DNA of 64,000 nucleotides from Candidatus Poribacteria bacterium. GTDB taxonomy: Bacteria > Poribacteria > WGA-4E > WGA-3G. Each line of letters starts with the position of its first letter. Positions within the stretch are counted from its first letter, which is position 1. A model generated the notes under the pieces. That model made no database searches, was not told the origin of the DNA, and saw only the letters and a program-made list of their open reading frames with translations. The position numbers and the translations under genes are program-made. This document shows, in pieces, positions 15,289 through 25,129 of this stretch. The DNA lies in NCBI GenBank assembly GCA_022821725.1, contig JAJEDB010000043.1, forward strand, positions 1 to 64,000, written 5' to 3'.

Positions 15289-17622
15289 ATGAAAGTTGAA
15301 ATGCAACTTGGGAGCGAAAAGTTATCAATTGAAACCGGAAAAGTTGCGAAACAGGCAGATGGTGCCGTTTGGGTGCAATACGGTGGAACAGTTGTTTTAG
15401 TCACGGTGGTAGCCGATGATGCTGAACATGACCTCGATTTCTTTCCTTTAACCGTAGATTATCGCGAAAGGGCATACGCCACTGGAAGGATACCAACAGT
15501 TTACGGACGGCGCGAGCCACGTCCCGGGACATCAGAACAGTTGGTCGCTCGTTTAATTGACCACTGTATTCGTCCGCTCTTTCCAAAAGACTTTAAAGCT
15601 GAAGTGCAAATTTTATGTAACGTGTTTTCATCGGATGGCATTCATCCCGCAGATGTGCCTGCCCTTATCGGAACCTCTGCAGCATTGTCGATCTCCGATA
15701 TACCTTTTAATGGACCCGTTGCCGCTGTCACCGTCGGAAAAATTGAAGACAGGTTAATCATCAATCCCACTTACGAAGAACTGCATGCTTCAAGTATGGA
15801 ACTGTTCGTCAGTGGCAAGTCGGATGCTGTTATGTCTGTTGAAGGCGGTGGACATGAAATTCCTGAAGATGAAGTCATTGACACAATTAGCACCGCTCAC
15901 ACGCAGATACAAGAGATCATCAAACTTCAAGAAGGGTTGGCTGCCGGCTGTAGCACCGCAAAACGCGACTATGCCGCTAAAAGTGTCGAGTCTAACCTCA
16001 GCAGTCGTGTCCGCGATCTCGCTACGTCCCGCATTCGAGAATCCATCGGCATGGCAGACAAAAAGTTACGTGAGGATTATCTCGAACAGGTGCAGGCAGA
16101 GGTGATCTCAGAAATTCTTGAGGATACACCGGAAGAAGCCGATTCAAATGCAACCAAAGATACCATCTCTATCTTAAGTGACATCGAGAAAGAAGAGATG
16201 CGTGAGGCAATTCTCACGCAGGGGAAACGTGTTGATGGTCGCGGTGTAACCGACATTCGTCCGATTTCAGGAGAAGTGGCATTACTCCCGCACACCCACG
16301 GTTCTTCTCTGTTTAGCAGAGGACAAACACAGGCACTCTGTGTAACAACACTCGGCACATCGGGAGATGAAGACGTCCAACGTGGACTCGATGGCGAAGC
16401 AAGACGCTCCTTCTTTTTGCATTATAACTTCCCGCCATTCAGTACGGGTGAAGTCAAACGCATGATGGGACCCGGACGCAGGGAAATCGGGCACGGCGCC
16501 CTCGCACAAAAAGCGCTGGAACCGGTCATCCCGAATAAAGAGGACTTTCATTATACCATTCGAGTCGTCTCCGAGATTTTGGAATCTAATGCCTCATCTT
16601 CAATGGCAACAGTCTGCGGTGCGACACTCGCCCTGTTAGATGCAGGTGTCCCCCTTAAAAGAGCAGTCGCGGGGATCGGTGTCGGTCTTATCAAGGAAGG
16701 TGAACAGGAAGCCATCCTTACGGATATGCTCGGAACTGAAGATTTTCTCGGTGATATGGACTTCAAAGTCGCTGGTACCAGTGAAGGTGTCACCGCTATA
16801 CAGATGGACATCAAGATTGAGGGTGTCACGCCTGAGTTGATGCGTCGGGCAATTCATCAGGCAAGAGAGGCGCGCCTTGCAGTCATCGAACAGATGAACG
16901 CTGTCATAGCCGAACCGCGTGCGGAATTGTCGCCCTACGCCCCTCGAATTTATTCTCTCCAAATTGCGCAGCAGAAGATCAAAGACCTCATCGGTCCACG
17001 TGGCAAAACTGTGCAGGGCATCCAGGAAGAAACAAGCACGACCATCAATATTGAAGATGATGGGACGGTCGAAATTGCCGCAACAAGTGCAGAGGATGTC
17101 AGGCGTGCAGAAGAGAAAATTCGGGCAATCACGGCTATGCCTGAGATTGGCAAGGAATACACCGGTAAGGTGGTCCGAACAGCACCGTTTGGCGCGTTTG
17201 TCGAAATCCTGCCCGGTAAGGATGGACTTGTTCATATTTCACAGATGGGGGACGGGTATGTCCGTCGCGCTGAGGATGTTATGCAGGTCGGGGACGAGGT
17301 TACCGTCCGTATTCTTACGATTGACGAACAGGATCGCGTAGATCTGACACTTGTCGCCGCAGGTGGTGTCCCTGTTGAAGAACTGAATATCGGATCAGAT
17401 GATAATCGTGAGTTCGGATCCGATTGGAATGCACCCAGAGACTCCCGCGACCGCGACTCTGGACGCTCTAACTACCGCGATAATCGTGATTCTCGGGACT
17501 ACCGTGATAGGCGTTCTAATGACAATCGTGAACGACGCGGGAATCGCTATGACCAACGAGATAACTCTCGCGACTTCCGGAATCAACGCTCACCACGCAT
17601 TCCTAAAGGGCGTTCTCGCTAA
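15289..17622 (+). CDS. pnp: Polyribonucleotide nucleotidyltransferase (PNPase)
   Basis: The 777-residue protein has two RNase PH domains: the first with VDYRERAYATGRIPTVYGRREPRPG (about 64-88), the second with RGQTQALCVTTLGT (about 344-357). A KH domain (LIGPRGKTVQGIQEE, about 566-580) and an S1 domain (GKVVRTAPFGAFVEILPGKDGLVHISQM, about 627-654) follow. It degrades mRNA phosphorolytically from the 3' end. After residue about 710 the enzyme carries an unusual 60-residue tail made of Arg-Asp-Ser-Asn-Tyr repeats, likely disordered and RNA- or protein-binding. AGGAG upstream of ATG 15289 serves as ribosome binding site. Confidence 0.96.
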   Translation: MKVEMQLGSEKLSIETGKVAKQADGAVWVQYGGTVVLVTVVADDAEHDLDFFPLTVDYRERAYATGRIPTVYGRREPRPGTSEQLVARLIDHCIRPLFPKDFKAEVQILCNVFSSDGIHPADVPALIGTSAALSISDIPFNGPVAAVTVGKIEDRLIINPTYEELHASSMELFVSGKSDAVMSVEGGGHEIPEDEVIDTISTAHTQIQEIIKLQEGLAAGCSTAKRDYAAKSVESNLSSRVRDLATSRIRESIGMADKKLREDYLEQVQAEVISEILEDTPEEADSNATKDTISILSDIEKEEMREAILTQGKRVDGRGVTDIRPISGEVALLPHTHGSSLFSRGQTQALCVTTLGTSGDEDVQRGLDGEARRSFFLHYNFPPFSTGEVKRMMGPGRREIGHGALAQKALEPVIPNKEDFHYTIRVVSEILESNASSSMATVCGATLALLDAGVPLKRAVAGIGVGLIKEGEQEAILTDMLGTEDFLGDMDFKVAGTSEGVTAIQMDIKIEGVTPELMRRAIHQAREARLAVIEQMNAVIAEPRAELSPYAPRIYSLQIAQQKIKDLIGPRGKTVQGIQEETSTTINIEDDGTVEIAATSAEDVRRAEEKIRAITAMPEIGKEYTGKVVRTAPFGAFVEILPGKDGLVHISQMGDGYVRRAEDVMQVGDEVTVRILTIDEQDRVDLTLVAAGGVPVEELNIGSDDNREFGSDWNAPRDSRDRDSGRSNYRDNRDSRDYRDRRSNDNRERRGNRYDQRDNSRDFRNQRSPRIPKGRSR

Positions 17623-17662
17623 TGCGGGACACGTCGTAAAAACCATTCCATAGAACACGAAG

Positions 17663-17697
17663 TAGGGTGAAGGGCGGTTCCTTCACCCTATTTCTAT
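17663..17697 (+). terminator. Rho-independent terminator after pnp
   Basis: TAGGGTGAAGG (17663-17673) and CCTTCACCCTA (17680-17690) pair over eleven bases around a six-base loop. The stem is followed by TTTCTATGTT. The T run is short, but the stem is strong and placed 40 bases after the pnp stop. Confidence 0.75.
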
Positions 17698-17760
17698 GTT
17701 CAACCCCCAATATCACCGACTTCCAATAATTGACCTTGCAGTCACAGTGAATTAAATATT

Positions 17761-17789
17761 TTGCACGTTCGCTGTGTTTGTGCTATAAT
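17761..17789 (+). promoter_or_regulatory. Extended -10 promoter upstream of the small membrane protein/lptE group
   Basis: TGC-TATAAT with the -10 at 17784-17789 is a strong extended -10. TTGCAC (17761-17766) lies 17 bases upstream as a weak -35. The start point would be near 17796, about 86 bases before the first gene. Confidence 0.6.
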
Positions 17790-17881
17790 ATGAACACGAT
17801 GAAGTAATCCGGTCTTTGACCAGGACGATACAGCCGCCCGTATGGACGCAGTAAAATACGCAACTGAATGAGGGCAGACCG

Positions 17882-18142
17882 ATGAAATCACGACGGAACC
17901 TAACGAAACATGCCTTTGATAAAGGCGATTTGCTCGATCAGAGATGGCTCACCTATCTTTTAGCCATTGTTCTCATACTCCTTGTTCTCGTCTTTGTTGT
18001 GCTATTGTCACCCACCTATAAACGATACGTTGTTGACACTGTTAAATCTGTGTTTTATGGCGGAAAACAGACAGCACCACGACCGAAAGCGGCGCCAGTC
18101 AATTTTCAGCGACCTGCACTCATGGATAGTTTAATATTTTAA
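17882..18142 (+). CDS. Small single-pass membrane protein, function unknown
   Basis: The 86-residue product has a basic N-terminus and one long hydrophobic helix (WLTYLLAIVLILLVLVFVVLLSP, about 22-44). A tail follows with a Gly/Lys/Pro-rich stretch (GGKQTAPRPKAAP). No domain is recognised. It is the first gene after an extended -10 promoter and precedes the LptE-like gene by 86 bases, so an envelope role is possible but unproven. GAGGGC seven bases before ATG 17882 supports the start. Confidence 0.65.
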   Translation: MKSRRNLTKHAFDKGDLLDQRWLTYLLAIVLILLVLVFVVLLSPTYKRYVVDTVKSVFYGGKQTAPRPKAAPVNFQRPALMDSLIF

Positions 18143-18228
18143 ATCGAACAGGCAAAACTTCGGCAGCACCAAACTCACTTTAGGATACCAGTCGGGTACC
18201 ATTTTCCGACAAAATTCGGGAGAGAAAA

Positions 18229-18747
18229 ATGTCTAAAAGACTGTTTACCTTGGTAAGTTTACCAATTTGGTTAAGTTTAATCTCTGGATGCGGTTATGTT
18301 TCCAAATCAGAGTATTTAGAGCACATCTCAACCATTCGTATCACACCTATTGAAATCCTGGATGCAGATTTTGCTTATGATAACGCCTCCCAGCGTCCCA
18401 ACGATGAAGTCATCCATGAGAAACTTACCCAACGCTTCAACCGGAAATGGCGAGACGGAAACGATGCCGAATTTACGATGACCATACAGGATTACCATGT
18501 AAAAGAACACGGATTCGGACCCAATGGTGAGGTTGAACTCGTGCGGATGACCCTTCAGATAGAGTACCAATTTATAGATAGGGTCCGCAACCAAATTATT
18601 GAGGAAAGTGATAACTACCTACAGGTTCATGACTTCTATATCGTCCCAAATCGGGCTGAACCGATGGAAACGGGTGAGGAAGCCAGAAGGCTCATTGTAG
18701 AAGAATTGATAGAGGACCTCTATAACCAGCTTGCTGAACAGTGGTAG
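18229..18747 (+). CDS. lptE: LptE-like LPS-assembly lipoprotein
   Basis: The 172-residue product has a lipoprotein signal peptide with lipobox LISGC (Cys about 21) followed by GYVSKSEYLEHISTIRI. That is the GCGY...I..I start typical of LptE. The alpha/beta pattern afterwards and the alternating strand VRMTLQIEYQFIDRVRNQIIEESDNY (about 105-130) fit the family. LptE plugs the LptD barrel that places lipopolysaccharide in the outer membrane. The length matches. Sequence conservation in LptE is low, so the call rests on pattern and not on strict motifs. It overlaps the GTG of a longer version of the next gene. Confidence 0.65.
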   Translation: MSKRLFTLVSLPIWLSLISGCGYVSKSEYLEHISTIRITPIEILDADFAYDNASQRPNDEVIHEKLTQRFNRKWRDGNDAEFTMTIQDYHVKEHGFGPNGEVELVRMTLQIEYQFIDRVRNQIIEESDNYLQVHDFYIVPNRAEPMETGEEARRLIVEELIEDLYNQLAEQW

Positions 18748-18776
18748 CAGAACACAGTGTGGGAGCCAGCGCTCGA

Positions 18777-19793
18777 ATGAAATGTAAGACCAGATGTTCT
18801 TTTCAACTCGGTATGATCCTGTTTTGCGGTTTGCTGCTGATTTCGTGCGGTGAAGAACACGGAAATTGGACGGCTGTTCAACAGGAGGGCACATATATTT
18901 ACGGGGTCTGGCACAGCAATACACTGAAGAGAGTAGAATTGGTGATGCAGGAGGTCTATGAGAACATTACAAGCGCGTCGCCGGCATTGGCAACGGCGCA
19001 AGACATCGGACAAACAAACATTTCGCCTGAACTTCTCTTACCGGGCGATGGCGAAATATTGGATTGGGTTCAGTCGCGTCGACCATCGACCTATGAGGGT
19101 AAGACCCTCTATCGGGACAGAGCCGAGGCACCAGATCTGTTCTATGCCTACGGTTTCCAGCGACAGGCGGAGGTGGAATACCAGACCCCGCGATTCGGTT
19201 CAAAGCCTTTGATTTTGCTCGAGATTTTCGATATGGGCACCCCTGAAAATGCATTTGGGATTTATAACTTTCACATCTATCCGCAAGTCAAATTTGAGTG
19301 GGTGGGCAGCAAAGCGATCCTTTCGGGTGGGTATCTCCGATTTTCAAAAGGGAAATATTTTATTCAGATTGAAGGCTATGAATTCGCAACCGGTATTCGT
19401 GAAGCCATGGTGCTGCTCGCAAAAAATATCGCCGCACAGATTAAAGAACCTGCTTCAGAATCACCGATGCTTACGTTACTGCCAAGCAATAAGATGAGTG
19501 GCAGCGTCAAGTTATTCCGATCGAATTGGGCATTGCGTCAGATTTACAGCACGTTGCCCGTCAATGTTCCAGAATTGAGTGATACAGCAATCGGCGTATC
19601 TGCTCGCTATCGGGATAACCCAGATTTAAAAAATTGGATGGAGGCACAGATCGTTTTTATCATTCGTTTTCCCGATGCGGCTGCGGCGGCATCTGCCTAC
19701 ACCCTGTACCGAGATTCCGTGATGGAGGCGGCTTTGCCCCTTGAAGTTGGCACAACTGGACCGATCCTTGTGAACGAACCTTTGACCCCATAA
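18777..19793 (+). CDS. DUF6599-like lipoprotein
   Basis: The 338-residue protein starts MKCKTRCSFQ and has a lipobox LLISC (Cys about 24 from this start). The body contains DLFYAYGFQRQAEVEYQ, LILLEIFDMGTPENAFGIYNF and GGYLRFSKGKYFIQIEGYE. This pattern is seen in the DUF6599 family of uncharacterised bacterial lipoproteins. The ORF track uses GTG 18741 inside lptE; ATG 18777 gives a normal signal peptide and is preferred. The close spacing to lptE suggests one transcript. Function is unknown; anchoring in the outer membrane or facing the periplasm is likely. Confidence 0.65.
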   Translation: MKCKTRCSFQLGMILFCGLLLISCGEEHGNWTAVQQEGTYIYGVWHSNTLKRVELVMQEVYENITSASPALATAQDIGQTNISPELLLPGDGEILDWVQSRRPSTYEGKTLYRDRAEAPDLFYAYGFQRQAEVEYQTPRFGSKPLILLEIFDMGTPENAFGIYNFHIYPQVKFEWVGSKAILSGGYLRFSKGKYFIQIEGYEFATGIREAMVLLAKNIAAQIKEPASESPMLTLLPSNKMSGSVKLFRSNWALRQIYSTLPVNVPELSDTAIGVSARYRDNPDLKNWMEAQIVFIIRFPDAAAAASAYTLYRDSVMEAALPLEVGTTGPILVNEPLTP

Positions 19794-19818
19794 AGGAAAT
19801 TAATAATAGGAGCTCGTC

Positions 19819-20571
19819 ATGCGCGGAGATTTTGAAGCCTATCTCAATGATTCATTCCGTGATGAAAATGGAAACCTTGATTTAGCACGCTTGTTGGCAT
19901 TAGAGGATGAAGCCGACATGGATGTTGCGGTTATTATGCCGAATACCCAACCCCTTCCCCAAAATAGTGAGCTTGCCGATGCAATTCGCGGTAATTCGCG
20001 TGCCTTGGGGTGTGCTCTCGTGCATCCAACGGAACCAGAACCCGTTGCGCAGGTTCGGTTGGCAGCCGAGGCGTGGGGCATGCGCGGCATCAAACTGATG
20101 CCTGCTGTTCACAACTACAACGTGGATGATGAAATCGTGCGTCCGGTCGTTGAAGCTGCCCGTGATTATGGACTCATTGTTTCAATTCATTCCGGACCGA
20201 ACAATTGCCACCCGAATCGGATTGGCACTGTGGCAGGTTGGGTACCAGAAACCCCGGTTATCATGGATCATATGGGATTTCCTGACGATTTAGAGTCGGC
20301 TATCACTGTGGCAAAAGCGCATAAAAATATCTCGTTGGGGACGACTATCTTACGCTTCCATCGGCGTTGGGGAACGGATCCAGATACGGTTGTGCCAACG
20401 GACGTAAAAACCGCCGTTGACGCGCTTGGACCTGAACAGATAGTCTTCGGTTCTAATTTACCTGAATACCGTCCCATTCAGGTTATCAACGCTCTGAAGC
20501 GTTTGGAACTCGGCGATGATGCCGAAGCACAGATTTTCGGTGGAAATCTCGCTCGTATCTATGGACTTTAA
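19819..20571 (+). CDS. Amidohydrolase-superfamily protein (Amidohydro_2 type) lacking the HxH motif
   Basis: The 250-residue protein follows the TIM-barrel pattern of the Amidohydro_2 family. It has GMRGIKLMPAVHNYNVDDE (about 93-111), LIVSIHSG (about 123-130), PVIMDHMGFP (about 150-159) and a terminal IFGGNLARIYGL. The usual N-terminal metal-binding HxH (DxHxH) is missing: the product opens with MRGDFEAYLND, and in-frame stops TAA TAA TAG directly precede the AGGAG site. So it is either catalytically altered or a degenerate member. It lies three bases upstream of gcvT and is probably cotranscribed. Confidence 0.7.
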   Translation: MRGDFEAYLNDSFRDENGNLDLARLLALEDEADMDVAVIMPNTQPLPQNSELADAIRGNSRALGCALVHPTEPEPVAQVRLAAEAWGMRGIKLMPAVHNYNVDDEIVRPVVEAARDYGLIVSIHSGPNNCHPNRIGTVAGWVPETPVIMDHMGFPDDLESAITVAKAHKNISLGTTILRFHRRWGTDPDTVVPTDVKTAVDALGPEQIVFGSNLPEYRPIQVINALKRLELGDDAEAQIFGGNLARIYGL

Positions 20572-20574
20572 AAA

Positions 20575-21663
20575 ATGAAACGAACGCCCCTTTATGAGGT
20601 TCACAAAAACCTCAATGCGAAATTCACTGAATTCGGCGGTTGGGAGATGCCCCTTCAGTATAGCAGCATCGTTAAGGAACATCTATCTGTCCGGAGTATT
20701 GTCGGTTTGTTTGATCTGTCCCACATGGGAGAGATTGAAGTTTCTGAACAGGGGGCAAACGAATTGGTGCAGAAACTCAGTACGAACGATACAAGTCGTT
20801 TAAGCGATGGGCGTGTGTTGTATACGCTATTCTGCAATGAAACAGGCGGAATTGTTGACGACTTACTCATTTATCGGCATGCTGATAACCACTATATGCT
20901 GGTGGTCAACGCCGCTAATATTGAAAAAGACCTGGCGTGGGTGGAGACCTGTAACGACACAGGCGCAGTAGTCAAAGACATATCCCAAGATACAGCTCTC
21001 ATTGCCCTACAAGGTCCAAAATCAATAGATATTCTGAACCTTTTTGTCCCTGAACGGGATGTTTCTCAAATTTCGTTTTTTCGGTTCGTAGTCGACAAAG
21101 TTGCGCGGATACCCACTATAATTTCACGAACAGGGTATACCGGTGAAACCGGTTTTGAGTTATATGTTAGCGCGAGCGCGGCAGAAGACTTATGGAAAGT
21201 GCTCTATCCTGCTGTAATTGCAGCAGAAGGACACCCCATAGGGCTCGGCGCACGCGACACGTTACGCCTTGAAGCCGGACTCCGCCTCTACGGCATGGAT
21301 ATGAACGACGATACGAACCCGTTTGAGGTTGGGTTGGGTCGATTCGTCAAACTTAAGAATCGGCAATTTATCGGTAAGAAGGCACTCTTATCAGAAAAAA
21401 AGAAGGGCATCACGAAACAGATGATCGGATTTCAGATGCTTGACCGCGCTGTAGCACGCCCGGGTTATGCCGTCTATCAGCAGGGTAAACATATAGGCGA
21501 CGTGACCAGTGGTGCCCCGTCACCGACTCTCAAATGTAGTATCGGGTTCGCTTCGATTGAATCACAAGCGGTGCCTGAAACTGAAAAAATTGATATAGAA
21601 ATTCGTGGTAAGATGCACCCCGCAAAAATTGTGAAGGTACCTTTTCTTTCAACAGGAACGTAA
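20575..21663 (+). CDS. gcvT: Glycine cleavage system T protein (aminomethyltransferase)
   Basis: The 362-residue enzyme starts RTPLYEVHKNLNAKFTEFGGWEMPLQYSS, the classic GcvT opening. It has LFDLSHMGEIEV (about 45-56), RTGYTGETGFELY (about 184-196) and GLGARDTLRLEAGLRLYGMD (about 223-242). It transfers the aminomethyl carbon from lipoyl-GcvH to tetrahydrofolate. Length and motifs are normal. It begins three bases after the amidohydrolase-like gene and is followed by gcvH and gcvP. A 108-base gap with several hairpins separates it from gcvH. Confidence 0.97.
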   Translation: MKRTPLYEVHKNLNAKFTEFGGWEMPLQYSSIVKEHLSVRSIVGLFDLSHMGEIEVSEQGANELVQKLSTNDTSRLSDGRVLYTLFCNETGGIVDDLLIYRHADNHYMLVVNAANIEKDLAWVETCNDTGAVVKDISQDTALIALQGPKSIDILNLFVPERDVSQISFFRFVVDKVARIPTIISRTGYTGETGFELYVSASAAEDLWKVLYPAVIAAEGHPIGLGARDTLRLEAGLRLYGMDMNDDTNPFEVGLGRFVKLKNRQFIGKKALLSEKKKGITKQMIGFQMLDRAVARPGYAVYQQGKHIGDVTSGAPSPTLKCSIGFASIESQAVPETEKIDIEIRGKMHPAKIVKVPFLSTGT

Positions 21664-21690
21664 TTTTTTTCACACAGATATAATATACGT

Positions 21691-21749
21691 AGACTGCCCA
21701 GTCTCGGTATTGATTCAACCGAAAACCAGCACCGACATCGTCTGTGCTG
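21691..21749 (+). other. Hairpins in the gcvT-gcvH gap
   Basis: AGACT-GCCC-AGTCT (21691-21704) and CAGCAC/GTGCTG (21727-21732 with 21744-21749) form two stem-loops. A weaker CGGT/ACCG pair lies between them. A TATAAT at 21679-21684 lacks a good -35. The structures could control relative expression of gcvT and gcvH, but no known riboswitch consensus is seen. Confidence 0.3.
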
Positions 21750-21771
21750 ACCAGATTAAATAGTTAAAAAG

Positions 21772-22158
21772 ATGATTCCACAAAATTTAAAATACATGGA
21801 AAGCCATGAATGGGCAAAGCAAGAAGGCGACATTGTTACTATCGGTATCAGCGATTACGCGCAATCCGAAATCCAAGATATCGTCTACGTCGAATTGCCC
21901 GAAGTCGGTACTGAACTCACACAGAAAACAGAGTTCGGTGTGATAGAATCCGTCAAAGCCGCATTTGACCTCTATGCCCCTGTCAGTGGGGAGGTTATTG
22001 CGGTGAACGAATCCCTCCTTGATGCCCCAGAACAGGTTAATGAATCCCCTTACGATGAGGGGTGGTTTCTAAAAATTAGGATAACTGACGACAGCGAACT
22101 TGACGCGCTTCTGGATGCCGAGAGTTATCAGGCACATATTGAGGCGGAACATGGATAA
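21772..22158 (+). CDS. gcvH: Glycine cleavage system H protein
   Basis: The 128-residue protein has the H-protein fold signature: [36 protein letters not shown] near the N-terminus, [20 protein letters not shown] (about 60-79) with the lipoylated Lys in ESVKA, and [10 protein letters not shown] (about 93-102). It carries the aminomethyl group between the P, T and L proteins. Its last codons overlap the start of gcvP by eight bases, indicating translational coupling. No dihydrolipoyl dehydrogenase gene is in the window. Confidence 0.97.
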   Translation: MIPQNLKYMESHEWAKQEGDIVTIGISDYAQSEIQDIVYVELPEVGTELTQKTEFGVIESVKAAFDLYAPVSGEVIAVNESLLDAPEQVNESPYDEGWFLKIRITDDSELDALLDAESYQAHIEAEHG

Positions 22159-25051
22159 AAAACAGAAAAACGGAAGATCCTTCGCAGATCGGCACATCGG
22201 GCCCCGCTCAGAAGATATTGAACTGATGTTGTCAACGCTCGGCTATTCTTCAATGGCTGATTTCATTGAAGATGTTGTGCCAGCGGACATTCGTTTATCC
22301 GTTCCTTTGCGTTTAAATGGTGATGCGACTGGCTCAGGGCGTAGCTTGCAAGCCCATATTGCAAAATCAGAGTTAGAGGTGCTTGCTGCACTAAAGAAAC
22401 TCGCTTCCGAAAATGAGGTTTTCCGTTCCTTTATTGGAATGGGGTACTATAATTGCTTTGTTCCGCCAGTCATCCAGCGGAATATCCTGGAAAACCCCGG
22501 TTGGTATACCCAATACACCCCCTACCAAGCCGAGATTTCACAGGGACGTTTGGAGGCACTGCTTAACTTCCAAACAATGGTAATTGATTTAACCGGTTTA
22601 CCCGTCGCGAATGCCTCCCTCTTAGATGAGGCAACCGCCGCCGCTGAGGCGATGGGAATGTGTGTTGCAAACGTACCACAAAAGATCAGTCGAAACTTTT
22701 TTGTGTCAGAAACCTGTCATCCACAAACAATCGCTGTCCTACAAACACGCGCTGAACCCCTCGGTATTGAATTACAAATCGGTGATCATCGCGAGGTCAA
22801 TTTTGACACACCGATCTTAGGTGCCATCGTGCAATATCCGGCTACAGATGGGGCGATTTACGATTACAGTGAGTTCGCTAAACAAGTGCATGCCGCTGGC
22901 GGTTTATTCGTTACTGCAACGGATCTGTTGGCACTAACACTTTTACGTCCTCCTGGGGAATTCGGCGCTGACATCACTATCGGTAGCGCTCAGCGATTTG
23001 GGGTGCCGCTCGGATACGGGGGTCCCCACGCAGCTTTTCTTTCCACACATGAAGAACTTAAACGTAGTATTCCGGGACGGATTGCGGGGGTTTCTCAAGA
23101 TGCGACCGGCAAACCTGCGATCCGTCTGGCACTTCAAACGCGGGAACAACACATCCGACGCGAAAAAGCCACGAGCAATATATGCACCGCACAGGTCCTC
23201 CTCGCTGTAATGGCGGGGATGTACGCGGTTTATCATGGACCTACCGGACTTAAGCATATCGCTGAACGCGTCCACTCCCTCACTTGCACATTACGGACGG
23301 GACTTGAAGAACTGGGATTTACAACAGGCACAGCTCCCTGTTTTGATACGCTTTCTGTTACGATCCCAGCGGAAGCAACAGCAGAATTGCTCGCTTCTGC
23401 ACGTGCGCGGGAAATCAATTTTCGGGCAATTGATTCAACGCATATCGGCATCTCTTTAGACGAAACAACAACACCTGTTGATATTGAAGGAATCTTGCAA
23501 ATATTTGGGGCACAGACACGTTTGGAAAACGTTCCCGGTAGGAGCGAGCTCCAACTCGCAATCCCTATGGATTTGCAACGCAAGAGTGCCTACCTAACAC
23601 ATCCGGTGTTCAATAGTTACCATTCTGAAACCGAGATGCTTCGCTATATCCACAAACTTCAAACCAAAGACCTCTCCCTTGTGAATGCCATGATACCGCT
23701 CGGTTCTTGCACCATGAAACTCAACGCTACGGCGGAGATGGTCCCGGTAACATGGAACGAATTTGGCGGATTGCACCCCTTCGCACCGCTGGAACAAGCA
23801 AAGGGGTATCAACATCTATTTTCACAATTGGAGACGTGGTTAGCTGAAATAACGGGTTATAGTGGTATATCGTTGCAGCCGAATGCGGGTTCGCAAGGTG
23901 AATATGCCGGACTGTTAGTCATACGAAAATATCACCAGAGTCGCGGGGAGTCGCATCGTAATGTCTGCCTAATACCAACATCTGCACACGGCACGAATCC
24001 TGCGAGTGCTGTGATGGCGGGAATGCAAGTGGTCGTCGTGGCGTGCGATACGGATGGGAATATTGATCTCGCAGATCTTCAATTAAAAGCTGATGCGCAT
24101 CGTGAAAATCTCGCAGCTGCCATGATTACGTACCCTTCAACACACGGGGTCTTTGAGGAGAAAATTCGAGAAATTTGCGATATTGTTCATCAATCCGGTG
24201 GACAGGTCTACATGGACGGTGCGAATCTGAATGCGCTTGTTGGCATCGGGCAGCCTGCGGATATTGGCGCGGATGTCTGCCATTTGAACCTCCACAAAAC
24301 TTTCTGTATCCCACACGGAGGCGGGGGTCCGGGGATGGGACCTATTGGAGTCAAGGCACATCTCACAGATTTCTTGCCAACACATCCACTTGTCCCTGTC
24401 GGGGGTGATGCTGGCATTGGTGCGGTATCCGCTGCGCCGTGGGGAAGTCCAGGCATCCTGCCTATCTCATGGGCTTATGTGGCGATGATGGGACCGCAAG
24501 GACTTACAGCAGCGACAGAAGTCGCGATCCTGAACGCCAATTATATTGCCAAACGGCTTGCTCCGCATTATCCTGTCCTTTATACCGGAAAAAATGGTTT
24601 AGTGGCACACGAATGTATCATTGATTTGCGTGCTTTTAAGAAGAGTGCCGACATAGATGTGACGGATGTCGCAAAGCGATTGATGGATTATGGATTCCAC
24701 GCACCGACTGTCTCTTGGCCCGTCTTGGGCACGATGATGATTGAACCGACGGAAAGCGAATCGACAGCGGAATTAGAACGGTTCTGTGATGCCCTCATCT
24801 CAATTCGTGAAGAGATAGCAGAGATTGAGGCGGGTGCCGCTGATCGGGCAGACAATGTATTGAAAAACGCGCCCCACACCGTAGAAATGGTTACACACTC
24901 TGAGTGGGAGCATTCCTATACCCGTGAAAGCGCCGCGTTTCCGAAACCGTGGGTTCGTGAGGCTAAATTTTGGCCCGCAGTCGCACGTATCAACGAGGTT
25001 TATGGCGACAGGAATTTGATGTGTGCCTGCCCACCACTTGATGAATATTAG
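22151..25051 (+). CDS. gcvP: Glycine dehydrogenase (decarboxylating), P protein
   Basis: From ATG 22151 the 966-residue protein is the single-chain (alpha-beta fused) form. The N-terminus has [17 protein letters not shown], and the PLP-binding lysine lies in [21 protein letters not shown] (about 708-728). Flanking motifs include [12 protein letters not shown] (about 517-528) and [13 protein letters not shown] (about 576-588). It decarboxylates glycine and loads the aminomethyl group on GcvH. The ORF track start at 22100 lies inside gcvH and adds 17 unsupported residues. Confidence 0.97.
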   Translation: MDKKQKNGRSFADRHIGPRSEDIELMLSTLGYSSMADFIEDVVPADIRLSVPLRLNGDATGSGRSLQAHIAKSELEVLAALKKLASENEVFRSFIGMGYYNCFVPPVIQRNILENPGWYTQYTPYQAEISQGRLEALLNFQTMVIDLTGLPVANASLLDEATAAAEAMGMCVANVPQKISRNFFVSETCHPQTIAVLQTRAEPLGIELQIGDHREVNFDTPILGAIVQYPATDGAIYDYSEFAKQVHAAGGLFVTATDLLALTLLRPPGEFGADITIGSAQRFGVPLGYGGPHAAFLSTHEELKRSIPGRIAGVSQDATGKPAIRLALQTREQHIRREKATSNICTAQVLLAVMAGMYAVYHGPTGLKHIAERVHSLTCTLRTGLEELGFTTGTAPCFDTLSVTIPAEATAELLASARAREINFRAIDSTHIGISLDETTTPVDIEGILQIFGAQTRLENVPGRSELQLAIPMDLQRKSAYLTHPVFNSYHSETEMLRYIHKLQTKDLSLVNAMIPLGSCTMKLNATAEMVPVTWNEFGGLHPFAPLEQAKGYQHLFSQLETWLAEITGYSGISLQPNAGSQGEYAGLLVIRKYHQSRGESHRNVCLIPTSAHGTNPASAVMAGMQVVVVACDTDGNIDLADLQLKADAHRENLAAAMITYPSTHGVFEEKIREICDIVHQSGGQVYMDGANLNALVGIGQPADIGADVCHLNLHKTFCIPHGGGGPGMGPIGVKAHLTDFLPTHPLVPVGGDAGIGAVSAAPWGSPGILPISWAYVAMMGPQGLTAATEVAILNANYIAKRLAPHYPVLYTGKNGLVAHECIIDLRAFKKSADIDVTDVAKRLMDYGFHAPTVSWPVLGTMMIEPTESESTAELERFCDALISIREEIAEIEAGAADRADNVLKNAPHTVEMVTHSEWEHSYTRESAAFPKPWVREAKFWPAVARINEVYGDRNLMCACPPLDEY

Positions 25052-25075
25052 AATTTACGCAAACTAAACCAGTAT

Positions 25076-25110
25076 CGGACTTATACGCTGAAAAAATGCG
25101 TAAGTCCTAT
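25076..25110 (+). repeat. R4-type inverted repeat (short copy) after gcvP
   Basis: CGGACTTATACGC (25076-25088) faces GCGTAAGTCCT (25098-25108) across nine bases. The arms match the ends of the R4 element at 53807-53895, apart from a two-base insertion in the left arm. It may also act as a hairpin behind gcvP. Confidence 0.55.
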
Positions 25111-25129
25111 CCTATATAAAACAAAACCC

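Noticed and set aside
16636-17235. 199-codon minus-strand frame inside pnp
   Set aside because: It lies antisense to well-conserved PNPase domains and has no domain pattern of its own. It is a shadow frame.
17399-17653. 84-codon plus-strand frame overlapping the pnp end
   Set aside because: It is an alternative reading of the repetitive Arg/Asp-rich pnp tail with no start signal or conserved pattern.
20440-20580. Glycine riboswitch before gcvT
   Set aside because: gcvT begins three bases after the preceding gene, leaving no space, and no glycine aptamer pattern was seen in the gcvT-gcvH gap.
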